Shown here: positions 15,987 to 23,521 of the stretch, piece after piece
Layout of the letters: each line of letters starts with the position of its first letter
Position numbering within the stretch: the stretch's first letter is position 1
NCBI RefSeq assembly: GCF_004348345.1
Contig: NZ_SMJZ01000077.1
Location: 1-36,261 of the forward strand
Reading direction: 5' to 3'
Length of the DNA: 36,261 nucleotides
Source of the DNA: Nonomuraea longispora
GTDB lineage: Bacteria > Actinomycetota > Actinomycetes > Streptosporangiales > Streptosporangiaceae
The notes under the pieces: generated by a model
Told to the model about the DNA's origin: nothing
The model's input: only the letters and a program-made list of their open reading frames with translations
Database searches by the model: none
Made by a program: the position numbers and the translations under genes

Positions 15987-16007
15987 CCTGGCATTATCCG
16001 CGCATCA

Positions 16008-17054
16008 TCAGCCGATGCGCCAGGTGTCGCCGCCCAGCAGCAGCTCGCTCAGGCCGCCCGGCCCCGCGCTGCCCACGGCCTCGTCGAGCTGCTCGGCCAT
16101 GAGCGTGTCGTAGGCCGGCCGGTCGATCTGGCGGAAGATCCCGATCGGCACGTGCTCGAACGCCGGCTCGTCGAGCCTGCTGAGCGCGAAGGCCACCGAC
16201 GGGTCGGGGTTGTGCGCGTCGTGCACGAGGATCTGGTCGTCGCTCACGCTGTCGCGGGCCACCACCTCGATGCCGCCGTTCGCGGCGCGTACGACGGCCT
16301 TCGAGGCGCTCGCGATCGGCTGACCGTGCTCCAGCCGCACCGTGATGTCGTCGCGGACCTCGGGGTCCTTGAGCTGCTCGAAGGCGTTGTCGTTGAAGAT
16401 GTTGCAGTTCTGGTAGATCTCGACCAGCGACGCGCCGCGGTGCGCGGTCGCCTCGCGCAGAACCGACTGCAGGTGCTTGCGGTCGGAGTCGATGGTCCTG
16501 GCCACGAACGACGCCTCGGCGCCGAGAGCCAGCGAGATCGGGTTGAACGGCTTGTCCAGTGACCCCATCGGCGTCGACTTGGTGATCTTGCCGACCTCGC
16601 TCGTAGGAGAGTACTGGCCCTTGGTCAGACCGTAGATCCGGTTGTTGAACAGCAGGATGTTGAGGTTGACGTTGCGGCGCAGCGCGTGGATCAGGTGGTT
16701 GCCGCCGATCGACAGCGCGTCGCCGTCACCCGTGATCACCCAGACACTCAGGTCGGGCCGGCTGGCCGCCAGCCCGGTCGCGATCGCCGGCGCCCGCCCG
16801 TGGATGGAGTGGAAGCCGTAGGTGTTCAGGTAGTAGGGGAAACGCGACGAGCACCCGATGCCGGAGACGAACACGATGTTCTCGCGCCTGAGCCCCAGCT
16901 CGGGCAGGAAACTCTGCACGGCGGCGAGAATCGCGTAGTCGCCGCAGCCGGGGCACCAGCGCACCTCCTGGTCGGACTTGAAGTCCTTCAGGGTCTGCTT
17001 CACATCGGTCTTGGGAACGAGCGAGAGCCCCTTCCCGTTCAGCAGCTCAGTCAC
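16008..17054 (-). CDS. korB: 2-oxoglutarate (2-oxoacid):ferredoxin oxidoreductase, beta subunit
   Basis: This 348-residue thiamine-diphosphate subunit contains RWCPGCGDY (Cys34 and Cys37), GIGCSSR (Cys68), and a later Cys in QNCNIFND as probable [4Fe-4S] ligands. It also has the ThDP/Mg motif GDGDALSIGGNH at about 109-120, and KGQYSPTS typical of KorB. Together with KorA it converts 2-oxoglutarate and CoA to succinyl-CoA, CO2 and reduced ferredoxin. The GTG start overlaps the korA stop by 8 bases (GTGACTGA), so the subunits are translationally coupled. The pair lies next to a nuo locus lacking the NADH-oxidising subunits, which makes reduced ferredoxin a candidate electron source for that complex (inference). 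Confidence 0.92.
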   Translation of the reverse strand: MTELLNGKGLSLVPKTDVKQTLKDFKSDQEVRWCPGCGDYAILAAVQSFLPELGLRRENIVFVSGIGCSSRFPYYLNTYGFHSIHGRAPAIATGLAASRPDLSVWVITGDGDALSIGGNHLIHALRRNVNLNILLFNNRIYGLTKGQYSPTSEVGKITKSTPMGSLDKPFNPISLALGAEASFVARTIDSDRKHLQSVLREATAHRGASLVEIYQNCNIFNDNAFEQLKDPEVRDDITVRLEHGQPIASASKAVVRAANGGIEVVARDSVSDDQILVHDAHNPDPSVAFALSRLDEPAFEHVPIGIFRQIDRPAYDTLMAEQLDEAVGSAGPGGLSELLLGGDTWRIG

Positions 17055-18891
17055 TGTCGATCACGTCCTGGATGACTCCGGCCAGCTCCTCGGCCTTGAA
17101 CGGGAGCCCGCGCACGCGGTTGTAGCTGATCACGTCGACGAGGAAGCGGGCCCGCAGCAGCAGGGCCAGCTGGCCCAGGTTGATCTCGGGCAGCAGCACC
17201 TTGTCGTAACGCTTGAGGATCTCGCCGGTGTTGGCGGGCAGCGGGTTGAGATGGCGCAGGTGGGTCTGCGCGACCTTGCCGCCGCTCTTCCTGATGCGCC
17301 GCACGGCCGCGGCGATCGGCCCGTACGTCGAGCCCCATCCGATGACGAGCACCCTGGCGTCGCCGTCGGGGTCGTCGACCTCGAGGTCGGGCACGTCGAT
17401 GCCGGCGACCTTGGCGGCCCTGGTGCGGACCATCAGGTCGTGGTTGGCGGGGTCGTAGGAGATGTTGCCGGTGCCGTCGGCCTTCTCGATGCCGCCGATG
17501 CGGTGTTCGAGACCGGGGGTGCCGGGGATGGCCCACGGGCGGGCGAGGGTGTCGGCGTCACGCTTGAAGGGCAGGAACGTGCCGTCCTCGCCGTTGGGGG
17601 CGGTCGTGAAATCCTGCGAGATGTCGGGCAGGTCGGCGATCTCGGGGAGTCGCCAGGGCTCCGAGCCGTTGGCCAGATAGCCGTCCGAGAGCAACATGAC
17701 CGGTGTGCGGTATTTGACGGCGATCCTGGCCGCCTCGATGGCCGCGTCGAAGCAGTCGCTCGGCGACATCGGCGCCACCACCGGCACCGGCGACTCGCCG
17801 TTGCGGCCGAACAACGCCATCAGCAGGTCGGTCTGCTCGGTCTTGGTCGGCATGCCGGTGCTCGGCCCCGCGCGCTGCACGTCGACGACGATCAGCGGCA
17901 GCTCGGTGGTGACCGCCAGGCCGACGGTCTCGGCCTTCAGCGCCACGCCGGGGCCCGACGTGGTGGTCACGCCCAGCGCCCCGCCGAACGCGGCCCCGAG
18001 CGCCGCGCCGACGCCGGCGATCTCGTCCTCGGCCTGAAAGGTGCGGATCCCGAACCGCTTGTGCCTGGACAGCTCGTGCAGGATGTCGCTCGCCGGGGTG
18101 ATCGGGTAGGACCCCAGGAACAGCGGCAGCTTCGACTGCACGCTCGCGGCGATCAGGCCGTAGGCGAGCGCCTGGTTGCCGGAGATGTTGCGGTAGACGC
18201 CCGGGGGCAGCTGCGCCGGCTTGACCTCGTAGCTCACCGAGAAACCCTCGGTGGTCTCGCCGTAGTTCCAGCCCGCCTGGAAGGCGGCGATGTTGGCCTT
18301 GGCGATGTCGGGCTTCTTGGCGAACTTCTGCTCGAGGAACTTGATGGTGTGCTCGGTCGGCCGGTGGTAGAGCCACGACAGCAGGCCGAGGGCGAACATG
18401 TTCTTCGACCGCTCGGCGTCCTTCTTCGACAGGTCGAAGTCTTCGAGCGCCTTGACGGTCAGCGAGGTCAGCGGGACCGCGTGCACGCGCCACTCGCTCA
18501 GGGAGTCGTCATCGAGCGGGCTGGTGGCGTAGCCGACCTTCTGCAGGTTGCGCTTGGTGAACTCGTCGGTGTTGGCGATGATGTCGGCGCCCCTGGGCAG
18601 GTCGCCCAGGTTGGCCTTGAGCGCGGCAGGGTTCATCGCCACGAGGACGTTGGGCGCGTCGCCGGGCGTGAGGATGTCGTGGTCGGCGAAGTGCAGCTGG
18701 AAGCTGGAGACGCCGGGCAAGGTGCCTGCGGGGGCCCGGATCTCGGCGGGGAAGTTGGGCAGAGTCGACAGGTCGTTGCCGAACTCCGCCGTGCCCGCCG
18801 TGAAACGGTCGCCGGTGAGCTGCATGCCGTCGCCGGAGTCGCCGGCGAATCTGATGATCACGCGGTCGAGTTGCTGGACCTGCTTCGTCAC
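17047..18891 (-). CDS. korA: 2-oxoglutarate (2-oxoacid):ferredoxin oxidoreductase, fused gamma/alpha subunit
   Basis: This 614-residue protein joins an N-terminal gamma domain and an alpha domain, the usual two-subunit form in actinobacteria. The gamma domain has VIIRFAGDSGDGMQLTGDRF, about residues 1-190. The alpha domain has SYPITPASDILHELS, QAEDEIAGVGAALGAAFGG, TTTSGPGVALKAE and QRAGPSTGMPTKTEQTDL. The GTG at 18891 has GAGGAGGA upstream. It overlaps korB by 8 bases. The 241-base upstream gap carries a possible -10 hexamer TAGCAT at 18955-18950 on the minus strand and two inverted repeats. The substrate could be another 2-oxoacid, but length and motifs best fit the 2-oxoglutarate enzyme. 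Confidence 0.92.
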   Translation of the reverse strand: MTKQVQQLDRVIIRFAGDSGDGMQLTGDRFTAGTAEFGNDLSTLPNFPAEIRAPAGTLPGVSSFQLHFADHDILTPGDAPNVLVAMNPAALKANLGDLPRGADIIANTDEFTKRNLQKVGYATSPLDDDSLSEWRVHAVPLTSLTVKALEDFDLSKKDAERSKNMFALGLLSWLYHRPTEHTIKFLEQKFAKKPDIAKANIAAFQAGWNYGETTEGFSVSYEVKPAQLPPGVYRNISGNQALAYGLIAASVQSKLPLFLGSYPITPASDILHELSRHKRFGIRTFQAEDEIAGVGAALGAAFGGALGVTTTSGPGVALKAETVGLAVTTELPLIVVDVQRAGPSTGMPTKTEQTDLLMALFGRNGESPVPVVAPMSPSDCFDAAIEAARIAVKYRTPVMLLSDGYLANGSEPWRLPEIADLPDISQDFTTAPNGEDGTFLPFKRDADTLARPWAIPGTPGLEHRIGGIEKADGTGNISYDPANHDLMVRTRAAKVAGIDVPDLEVDDPDGDARVLVIGWGSTYGPIAAAVRRIRKSGGKVAQTHLRHLNPLPANTGEILKRYDKVLLPEINLGQLALLLRARFLVDVISYNRVRGLPFKAEELAGVIQDVIDSD

Positions 18892-18981
18892 AGCTCAGTC
18901 CTCCTCGACGCGCCAAGGCGCGGTTGATGTAGGCGCGTTCTCTGTTTCCATGCTAGATCCTCGGAAGGTCACGCGTTTGCG

Positions 18982-19007
18982 GCCCGCGAATGCGGGTAAA
19001 CGCGGGC
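18982..19007 (-). terminator. Possible stem-loop after the lipoprotein deacetylase gene
   Basis: GCCCGCG at 18982-18988 pairs exactly with CGCGGGC at 19001-19007 across a 12-base loop. It lies 126 bases beyond the stop of the minus-strand deacetylase and before korA. No U-run follows, so it would be an actinobacterial-style terminator at best; a protein-binding site is equally possible. Confidence 0.3.
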
Positions 19008-19053
19008 GGGGTCAGGGTGAGGTGGGAGAACGACGACACAGCCCGGATGCGAG

Positions 19054-19075
19054 CCTGCAGAGGTCCACATGCAGG
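19054..19075. repeat. Inverted repeat CCTGCA-N10-TGCAGG
   Basis: CCTGCA at 19054-19059 is mirrored by TGCAGG at 19070-19075. It is in the non-coding stretch between the deacetylase stop (19133) and korA (18891). It may form a small hairpin in the deacetylase 3' end or be an operator. The rest of this 241-base gap shows no other feature I can support. Confidence 0.3.
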
Positions 19076-19132
19076 CGGGCGAACAGGACGGTTCGGGTCA
19101 CGTGCGCCAACTATACGTCCCCCTCAAGCGGG

Positions 19133-20623
19133 TTAGGTCAGGGGCTCTCCGCTCCCTGAGCTGTACATGCGTCCGGCCTGCATCCCCGCAGAGCCGTACA
19201 ACTCAGGAACGGTGACAAAGCTGTAACCCTTCCCGCGCAACCTTTCGAGGATGTCCGGAACCGCGTCGACGGTTTCCCGATGGATGTCGTGCATGAGAAT
19301 GATCGCACCTGGATGTGCCCCGCGCACCGCTCTGTCGGCGATGTCGGCGGATTTGCCACCGCCCTGGTCATGGGTGTCGACGTCCCAGGTGACCAGCGAC
19401 GCGCCCTGCTCGGCCGCGACGGCGCGCAACTGCGGGCTCGCGATCCCGTACGGCGGCCGCACGAGCGTCGGCGTGCGCCCGGTCGCGACGGCGATCGCGT
19501 CACCCGCCCGCCGCAGCGAGTCGGTGATCTTGCTGGTGGGCTGACCGGACAGGTTCTTGTGGTTCCAGCTGTGGTTGCCGACCAGATGCCCCTCGGCGCT
19601 CATCCGCAGCACCAGCCCTGGGTCGGCGGCGGTGTTCGTGCCGAGCGGGAAGAACGTGGCCCGCGCCCGATGCTCCTGGAGCCTGTCGAGCAGCGCGCCG
19701 GTGTGGGGTCCTGGACCGTCGTCGAACGTCAGCGCCACGCACTTCGTCCTGGCGCAGTCGGCGGTCACGGCCAGGGCCCTGACGGCCTCGGTGCCGTTGG
19801 CGGGATCGTTGGCGGGATCGTTCGCGGGCGGGACCCTGGTCAGGTCCGCCGCGTCCTTGCGCGCGGCCGTCCTGACGCCTTCCTGCGCCCGCCTCCCCAG
19901 GCCGGACAGCAGCGGCTCCGCGGCGTCCGCCGGCACGGCCGCGGCCACCCGGCCCAGCGCGCACGGCCCCACCTGGCAGTCGTCGAACTCGACCACCAGG
20001 TCCCCGTCACGGTTGAAGGCCATCGAGTCGAAGCGGCCGGCGTCCGCGACGACCTCGTCCGCCCCGATCTGCTGCCCGCGCTGCTGGACCAGCTGCCGCT
20101 TGACCAGCACGGCGAGCCGGCGCAGCGCGTCCTTGCCGGCGAGCAGCCCGGTGGAGCCGGCCGTCCTGCCTTCGTGCGGGTCGAACCAGTACGTCCGCGT
20201 GGAGTACCCGCAGCCCGCCTTCAGGTTCTCGCCGGTGCGCAGCCTTACGGCCACCGCTTCGGGGGAGGCGGCGGCGAGCTGCCAGTTCACGTTGAGCTCC
20301 GGCCGCGGGCCGGCCGCCTTCGTCTTCGTACGCTCGCGGAAGTCGCGCAGCTGCTCGCGCACCCGCTCGCGCAGCACCCGGTTGAGCGCGGGGGCCTCGT
20401 CCAGCTCGGGGTAGGTGATGTGCACGTATCGGCGGCCGGCGGAGTCGCCCTCCGTGAGGGTTCTGGTGGACAGGCCGACGACGGTCGTGGGGTCGACAAA
20501 GTCGACCAGCGTCGGCTCTGCCGGGACCACCATGCCCCTGTCGGGAACGGCGGCGGCCATGCCACAACCGGAGACCGAGAGGGCCAGCAGAGCGATTCCT
20601 GCAGAGAATCGCCTTATATGCAT
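19133..20623 (-). CDS. PdaC-like secreted lipoprotein deacetylase (DUF3298-like plus NodB)
   Basis: The 496-residue protein starts with a lipoprotein signal peptide ending VSGC (Cys20). Residues about 40-245 resemble a DUF3298/PdaC-type domain (RYVHITYPELDEAPALNRVLRE; VEFDDCQVGPCALGRVAAAVPADAAEPLL). A linker with repeated N-D-P-A (268-276) leads to a complete CE4 domain: TFDDGP (299-304), HSWNH (351-355), RPPYG (389-393), WDVDTHD (413-419), LMHD (443-446). It should deacetylate peptidoglycan or an extracellular glycan at the cell surface. The open frame extends to an ATG at 20695, but ATG at 20623 begins the signal peptide. TACTGT ends 7 bases before it and no Shine-Dalgarno is present, so the mRNA may be leaderless. 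Confidence 0.87.
   Translation of the reverse strand: MHIRRFSAGIALLALSVSGCGMAAAVPDRGMVVPAEPTLVDFVDPTTVVGLSTRTLTEGDSAGRRYVHITYPELDEAPALNRVLRERVREQLRDFRERTKTKAAGPRPELNVNWQLAAASPEAVAVRLRTGENLKAGCGYSTRTYWFDPHEGRTAGSTGLLAGKDALRRLAVLVKRQLVQQRGQQIGADEVVADAGRFDSMAFNRDGDLVVEFDDCQVGPCALGRVAAAVPADAAEPLLSGLGRRAQEGVRTAARKDAADLTRVPPANDPANDPANGTEAVRALAVTADCARTKCVALTFDDGPGPHTGALLDRLQEHRARATFFPLGTNTAADPGLVLRMSAEGHLVGNHSWNHKNLSGQPTSKITDSLRRAGDAIAVATGRTPTLVRPPYGIASPQLRAVAAEQGASLVTWDVDTHDQGGGKSADIADRAVRGAHPGAIILMHDIHRETVDAVPDILERLRGKGYSFVTVPELYGSAGMQAGRMYSSGSGEPLT
19796..19831 (-). repeat. 12-base tandem repeat in the deacetylase linker
   Basis: GTTGGCGGGATC occurs at 19796-19807 and 19808-19819, followed by a diverged copy at 19820-19831. 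It encodes the repeated A-N-D-P linker between the two domains of the lipoprotein deacetylase. It is in frame and likely variable in copy number. Confidence 0.75.
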
Positions 20624-20630
20624 GCATGCC

Positions 20631-20636
20631 ACAGTA
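20631..20636 (-). promoter_or_regulatory. Candidate -10 (TACTGT) for leaderless deacetylase mRNA
   Basis: On the minus strand TACTGT is followed by 7 bases and then the ATG at 20623. Actinobacterial leaderless genes usually have TANNNT about 6-8 bases before the start codon, and this start has no ribosome binding site. It shares a 109-base divergent region with nuoA. Confidence 0.35.
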
Positions 20637-20720
20637 TGTGGGCGATCTTGCCATTTACTCCGATTTGGGATGATCGGTAGCGGACTTTTGACCACCCTCC
20701 GGTTTGGGGCTTCCCTGGGT

Positions 20721-20726
20721 TACCAT
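20721..20726 (+). promoter_or_regulatory. Candidate -10 (TACCAT) for leaderless nuoA mRNA
   Basis: TACCAT is followed by 6 bases and then the nuoA ATG at 20733. There is no purine-rich ribosome binding site in the preceding 15 bases. The spacing fits the TANNNT rule for leaderless actinobacterial transcripts. No good -35 was found. Confidence 0.4.
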
Positions 20727-20732
20727 CCCGTC

Positions 20733-21104
20733 ATGGACGGCTACTACGGGTCGTACGTGCTCGTCGCCGCGCTGCTCGCCATCGGCGTCGCCATCGTGGC
20801 CGGCGCCCTGTTCGCCAACCGCCTGCTCCGCCCGTCGCGCCCCACCCCGGACAAGCTGACCACGTACGAGTGCGGGGTCGACCCGGTGGGCGACGGCTGG
20901 GCGCAGTCCCAGGTCCGCTACTACGTCTTCACCTACCTGTACGTGGTCTTCGCCGTGGACGCCGTCTTCCTGTTCCCTTGGGCCACCATCTTCGACGCGC
21001 CCGGCTACGGGCTGACGACGCTCGTCGAGATGTTCGTGTTCCTGGGGTTCATCGCCCTCGGCATCGTCTACGCCTGGCGCAAACGCGTACTCACCTGGAC
21101 GTGA
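20733..21104 (+). CDS. nuoA: NADH-quinone oxidoreductase subunit A
   Basis: This 123-residue protein has three membrane helices, the size expected for NuoA. The conserved loop after helix 1 reads KLTTYECGVDPVGDGW and is followed by QVRYYVFTYLYVVFAVDAVFLFPWA, the family signature. NuoA sits at the junction of the membrane and peripheral arms of complex I, near the quinone channel. The open frame continues upstream, but ATG 20733 gives the correct N-terminus and has TACCAT 6 bases before it. It is the first gene of a nuo locus, yet 363 bases separate it from nuoB, so nuoB may have its own promoter. Confidence 0.93.
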   Translation: MDGYYGSYVLVAALLAIGVAIVAGALFANRLLRPSRPTPDKLTTYECGVDPVGDGWAQSQVRYYVFTYLYVVFAVDAVFLFPWATIFDAPGYGLTTLVEMFVFLGFIALGIVYAWRKRVLTWT

Positions 21105-21166
21105 GCCCGCCGCCCCGCGACGCCGCGCCCACCCGCGGCAGGCAGGCCGGTCTGGGCGGTGGTGGC

Positions 21167-21286
21167 CTACGGCAGCGCCAGGCAGCCTGCCCGGAACGCC
21201 GAGCTCCGGTCGGCGATCTCACGCGTGAGGCCCGTCACCCGGTCACGGTCGCGCGGCCCGGGGCTCGCGGCGATGGTGGAGGCGTC
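21167..21286 (-). pseudogene. Probable relic of an XRE/MmyB-type regulator C-terminus in the nuoA-nuoB gap
   Basis: The 363 bases between nuoA and nuoB contain no intact gene. On the minus strand, about 39 codons before a TAG at 21167-21169 read DASTIAASPGPRDRDRVTG, then LTREIADRSSAFRAGCLALP. This resembles the end of the ligand-binding domain of MmyB-like helix-turn-helix regulators, where an E-L-S-x-R-S-x-x-F-R segment is conserved after a D-D-P-R-V-type turn. The expected W-A-x-H-D-V-R continuation is lost at the stop, and upstream codons do not resemble the family. I read it as a decayed fragment, but similarity by chance is possible. The remainder of the gap shows only a weak possible -10 (TAAGAAT, 21455-21461) before nuoB. 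Confidence 0.3.
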
Positions 21287-21467
21287 GGGCTGCACGTGTC
21301 GCCGGCCACTCCCTGCTCCTCGGCCGCACCTTCCCCTCCTGATCCGTGAGCCGTACGCAATTCCCGGAGGCGCCGGCAGGCTGGGAACGTGTCCTGCAGG
21401 CACCACAGCCTGTTCATGCCAGGGAAGATCTCTTTGCGTTCCCCCTGATCCGAGTAAGAATGTCCAC

Positions 21468-22001
21468 ATGGCAGCAACGGATCTCCCGATGCCCACAGTG
21501 GGGCCGATCTCCAGATTGGCTCCCAAACCCATGCGCTTCATTCTCAACTGGGGCAGGCGCTATTCGCTGTGGGTCTTCAACTTCGGGCTGGCCTGCTGCG
21601 CCATCGAGTTCATCGCGACGTCGGCAAGCCGCCACGACTTCATCCGCTTCGGCGTCATCCCGTTCGCCAACGGCCCCCGGCAGGCCGATCTCATGATCGT
21701 CTCGGGCACGGTCACCGACAAGATGGCCCCCGCCGTCAAACGCCTCTACGAGCAGATGCCCGATCCGAAATACGTGATCTCGTTCGGCGCCTGCTCCAAC
21801 AGCGGCGGCCCCTACTGGGACTCCTACTGCGTGACCAACGGCGTCGACCAGATCATTCCCGTGGACATCTACGTCCCCGGCTGCCCGCCCAGGCCGGAAG
21901 CGCTCCTCTACGGCATCACCCAGCTCCAGGAGAAGATCGCCGGGGAGAAACTGAGCGACCGCTACATGTGGTCACGCGCCCACTCGCCGGAGGAGGCGTG
22001 A
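21468..22001 (+). CDS. nuoB: NADH-quinone oxidoreductase subunit B
   Basis: This 177-residue peripheral subunit carries the ligands of cluster N2: the tandem Cys43-Cys44 (GLACCAIEF), Cys109 (GACSNSGG) and Cys139 (VPGCPPRPE). NuoB passes electrons to quinone at the interface with NuoD and NuoH. The ORF is open upstream, but ATG 21468 gives the usual length. TAAGAAT ends 6 bases before it and there is no clear ribosome binding site, so it may be leaderless with its own promoter. All four ligands are kept, so the final iron-sulfur site should be functional even though nuoD is absent from the locus. Confidence 0.94.
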   Translation: MAATDLPMPTVGPISRLAPKPMRFILNWGRRYSLWVFNFGLACCAIEFIATSASRHDFIRFGVIPFANGPRQADLMIVSGTVTDKMAPAVKRLYEQMPDPKYVISFGACSNSGGPYWDSYCVTNGVDQIIPVDIYVPGCPPRPEALLYGITQLQEKIAGEKLSDRYMWSRAHSPEEA

Positions 22002-22540
22002 CCGCGCGCATCGCCGAGCGGTTCGGCGAGCGCGCCGAGATCACCGAGTCGTACGGCGACGTCACCGTCGACGTCGCACCCGGCGACTGGATCGAGCTGC
22101 TGGCATTCGCCCGCGACGAGCTCGGCCACAGCTTCTTCGACTGGCTGACCGGCGTCGACGACCCGCCGGACGCCTTCCAGGTGGTGGCCCACGTCTGCGA
22201 CCTCGACGCCCGCACCCGTCTGCTGCTGCGCACCCGCGTACCGCGCACCGTCCCCCACCTGCCCACCGCCGTCGCCGTCTACCGGGGCGCCAACTGGCAC
22301 GAGCGCGAGACGTACGAGATGTTCGGCGTGATCTTCGACGGCCACCCCAACCTCGTCCCCCTCCTGCTGCCCGACGGTTTCGAAGGCCACCCGCTGCGCA
22401 AGGACTTCATCCTGGCCGCCCGCGTGGCCAAGCCCTGGCCCGGCGCCAAGGAGCCCGGCGAGTCAGGACACGGCGCCCCGAGCCGCCGCAAGACACTTCC
22501 GCCGGGAGTTCCAGCCGACTGGGGGCCGCCCGATGCTTGA
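21998..22540 (+). CDS. nuoC: NADH-quinone oxidoreductase subunit C (30 kDa)
   Basis: This 180-residue protein has the 30-kDa subunit signature NWHERETYEMFGVIFDGHPNLVPLLLPDGFEGHPLRKDF. The GTG at 21998 overlaps the nuoB stop by 4 bases (GTGA) and is preceded by GGAGGAGGC. It stops before any NuoD-like sequence, so it is not a NuoCD fusion. Its stop overlaps the nuoH start by 8 bases (ATGCTTGA), leaving no room for nuoD. The C-terminal 30 residues are Pro/Gly-rich. NuoC belongs to the connecting fragment of the peripheral arm and normally packs on NuoD. Confidence 0.93.
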   Translation: MTARIAERFGERAEITESYGDVTVDVAPGDWIELLAFARDELGHSFFDWLTGVDDPPDAFQVVAHVCDLDARTRLLLRTRVPRTVPHLPTAVAVYRGANWHERETYEMFGVIFDGHPNLVPLLLPDGFEGHPLRKDFILAARVAKPWPGAKEPGESGHGAPSRRKTLPPGVPADWGPPDA

Positions 22541-23474
22541 CGTGGTGCTGAGCTTCGCCGTCATCCTGGTCGTGTTCCTGGTGCTGCCGCTGATCGTGGG
22601 GCAGACCGAGCACAAGGTCATGGCGCACATGCAGTCGCGGCTGGGGCCGATGTACGCGGGCGGCTTCCACGGGTGGGCGCAGCTCATCGCCGACGGAGTG
22701 AAGTTCGCGCAGAAGGAGGACGTCGTCCCGGCCGCGGCCGACCGCCGCATCTTCATGATCGCCCCGGGTGTGGCACTCGTGCCGTATCTCCTCGTGCTGA
22801 TCGCCATCCCTCTCGACCGCGGCCTCGTGGCCGTCGATCTCGACCTCGGCCTGTTCTTCGTCCTCGCCGTCATGGGCGTGGGAGTCCTGGGCGCGATCAT
22901 GGCAGGGTGGGCCTCGGCCAACAAGTATTCCGTCCTCGGCGGCATGCGCTCGGCGGCCCAGCTCATGGCGTACGAGCTGCCCCTCGTGCTGGCGGCCTCG
23001 TCGGTCGCGATGGCCGCGGGCACCCTGTCGCTCCCCGGCATCGTCGAGGCGTGGCAGTGGTGGTGGCTGCCGTGGCAGGCCGTCGGCGGCATCGTCTTCT
23101 TCGTGGCCGGGCTGGCGGAACTGCGGCGCCCGCCGTTCGACATGCCGATCGCCGAGTCCGAGATCATCATGGGCCCGATGACCGAGTACACCGGCATGCG
23201 CTTCGCGCTCTTCATGCTCTCCGAATATGTCGGGATCGTCGTCCTGTCCTTCCTGACCACCGTCCTGTTCCTGGGCGGCTGGCACGGGCCGTTCCTGCCC
23301 GGCTGGTTGTGGACCCTGGTCAAGGTGTTCGCGCTGGCGTTCGTGGTGATCTGGCTGCGGGTGACCTATCCGCGCCTGCGCGAGGACCAACTGCAGAAGC
23401 TCGCCTGGGCCGGGCTCGTCCCGCTGGCGCTCGTGCAGCTGGCGCTCACCGGCGTCGTCAAGGTCCTCATCTGA
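22533..23474 (+). CDS. nuoH: NADH-quinone oxidoreductase subunit H
   Basis: This 313-residue membrane protein has about eight helices. The quinone-site motifs are present: RLGPMYAGGFHGWAQLIADGVK, KEDVVPAAADR, RSAAQLMAYELPL and ELRRPPFDMPIAESEIIMGPMTEYTGM. NuoH links the quinone cavity to the antiporter-like subunits and needs NuoB and NuoD on its cytoplasmic face. It starts inside the end of nuoC. It is the last plus-strand gene before the convergent kinase gene at 23522. The 47 bases between them are GC-rich with only a weak possible hairpin. Confidence 0.95.
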   Translation: MLDVVLSFAVILVVFLVLPLIVGQTEHKVMAHMQSRLGPMYAGGFHGWAQLIADGVKFAQKEDVVPAAADRRIFMIAPGVALVPYLLVLIAIPLDRGLVAVDLDLGLFFVLAVMGVGVLGAIMAGWASANKYSVLGGMRSAAQLMAYELPLVLAASSVAMAAGTLSLPGIVEAWQWWWLPWQAVGGIVFFVAGLAELRRPPFDMPIAESEIIMGPMTEYTGMRFALFMLSEYVGIVVLSFLTTVLFLGGWHGPFLPGWLWTLVKVFALAFVVIWLRVTYPRLREDQLQKLAWAGLVPLALVQLALTGVVKVLI

Positions 23475-23521
23475 CGCGGCGCCGTCCTGCCCTTTTCGAG
23501 CCCGCTCGGCGGCGGGAGGCG

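Noticed and set aside
21167..21547. A 126-codon minus-strand ORF in the nuoA-nuoB gap as an intact gene
   Set aside because: Its proposed start lies inside nuoB, it has no ribosome binding site and only the last 39 codons resemble a known family, so I list it as a relic instead.
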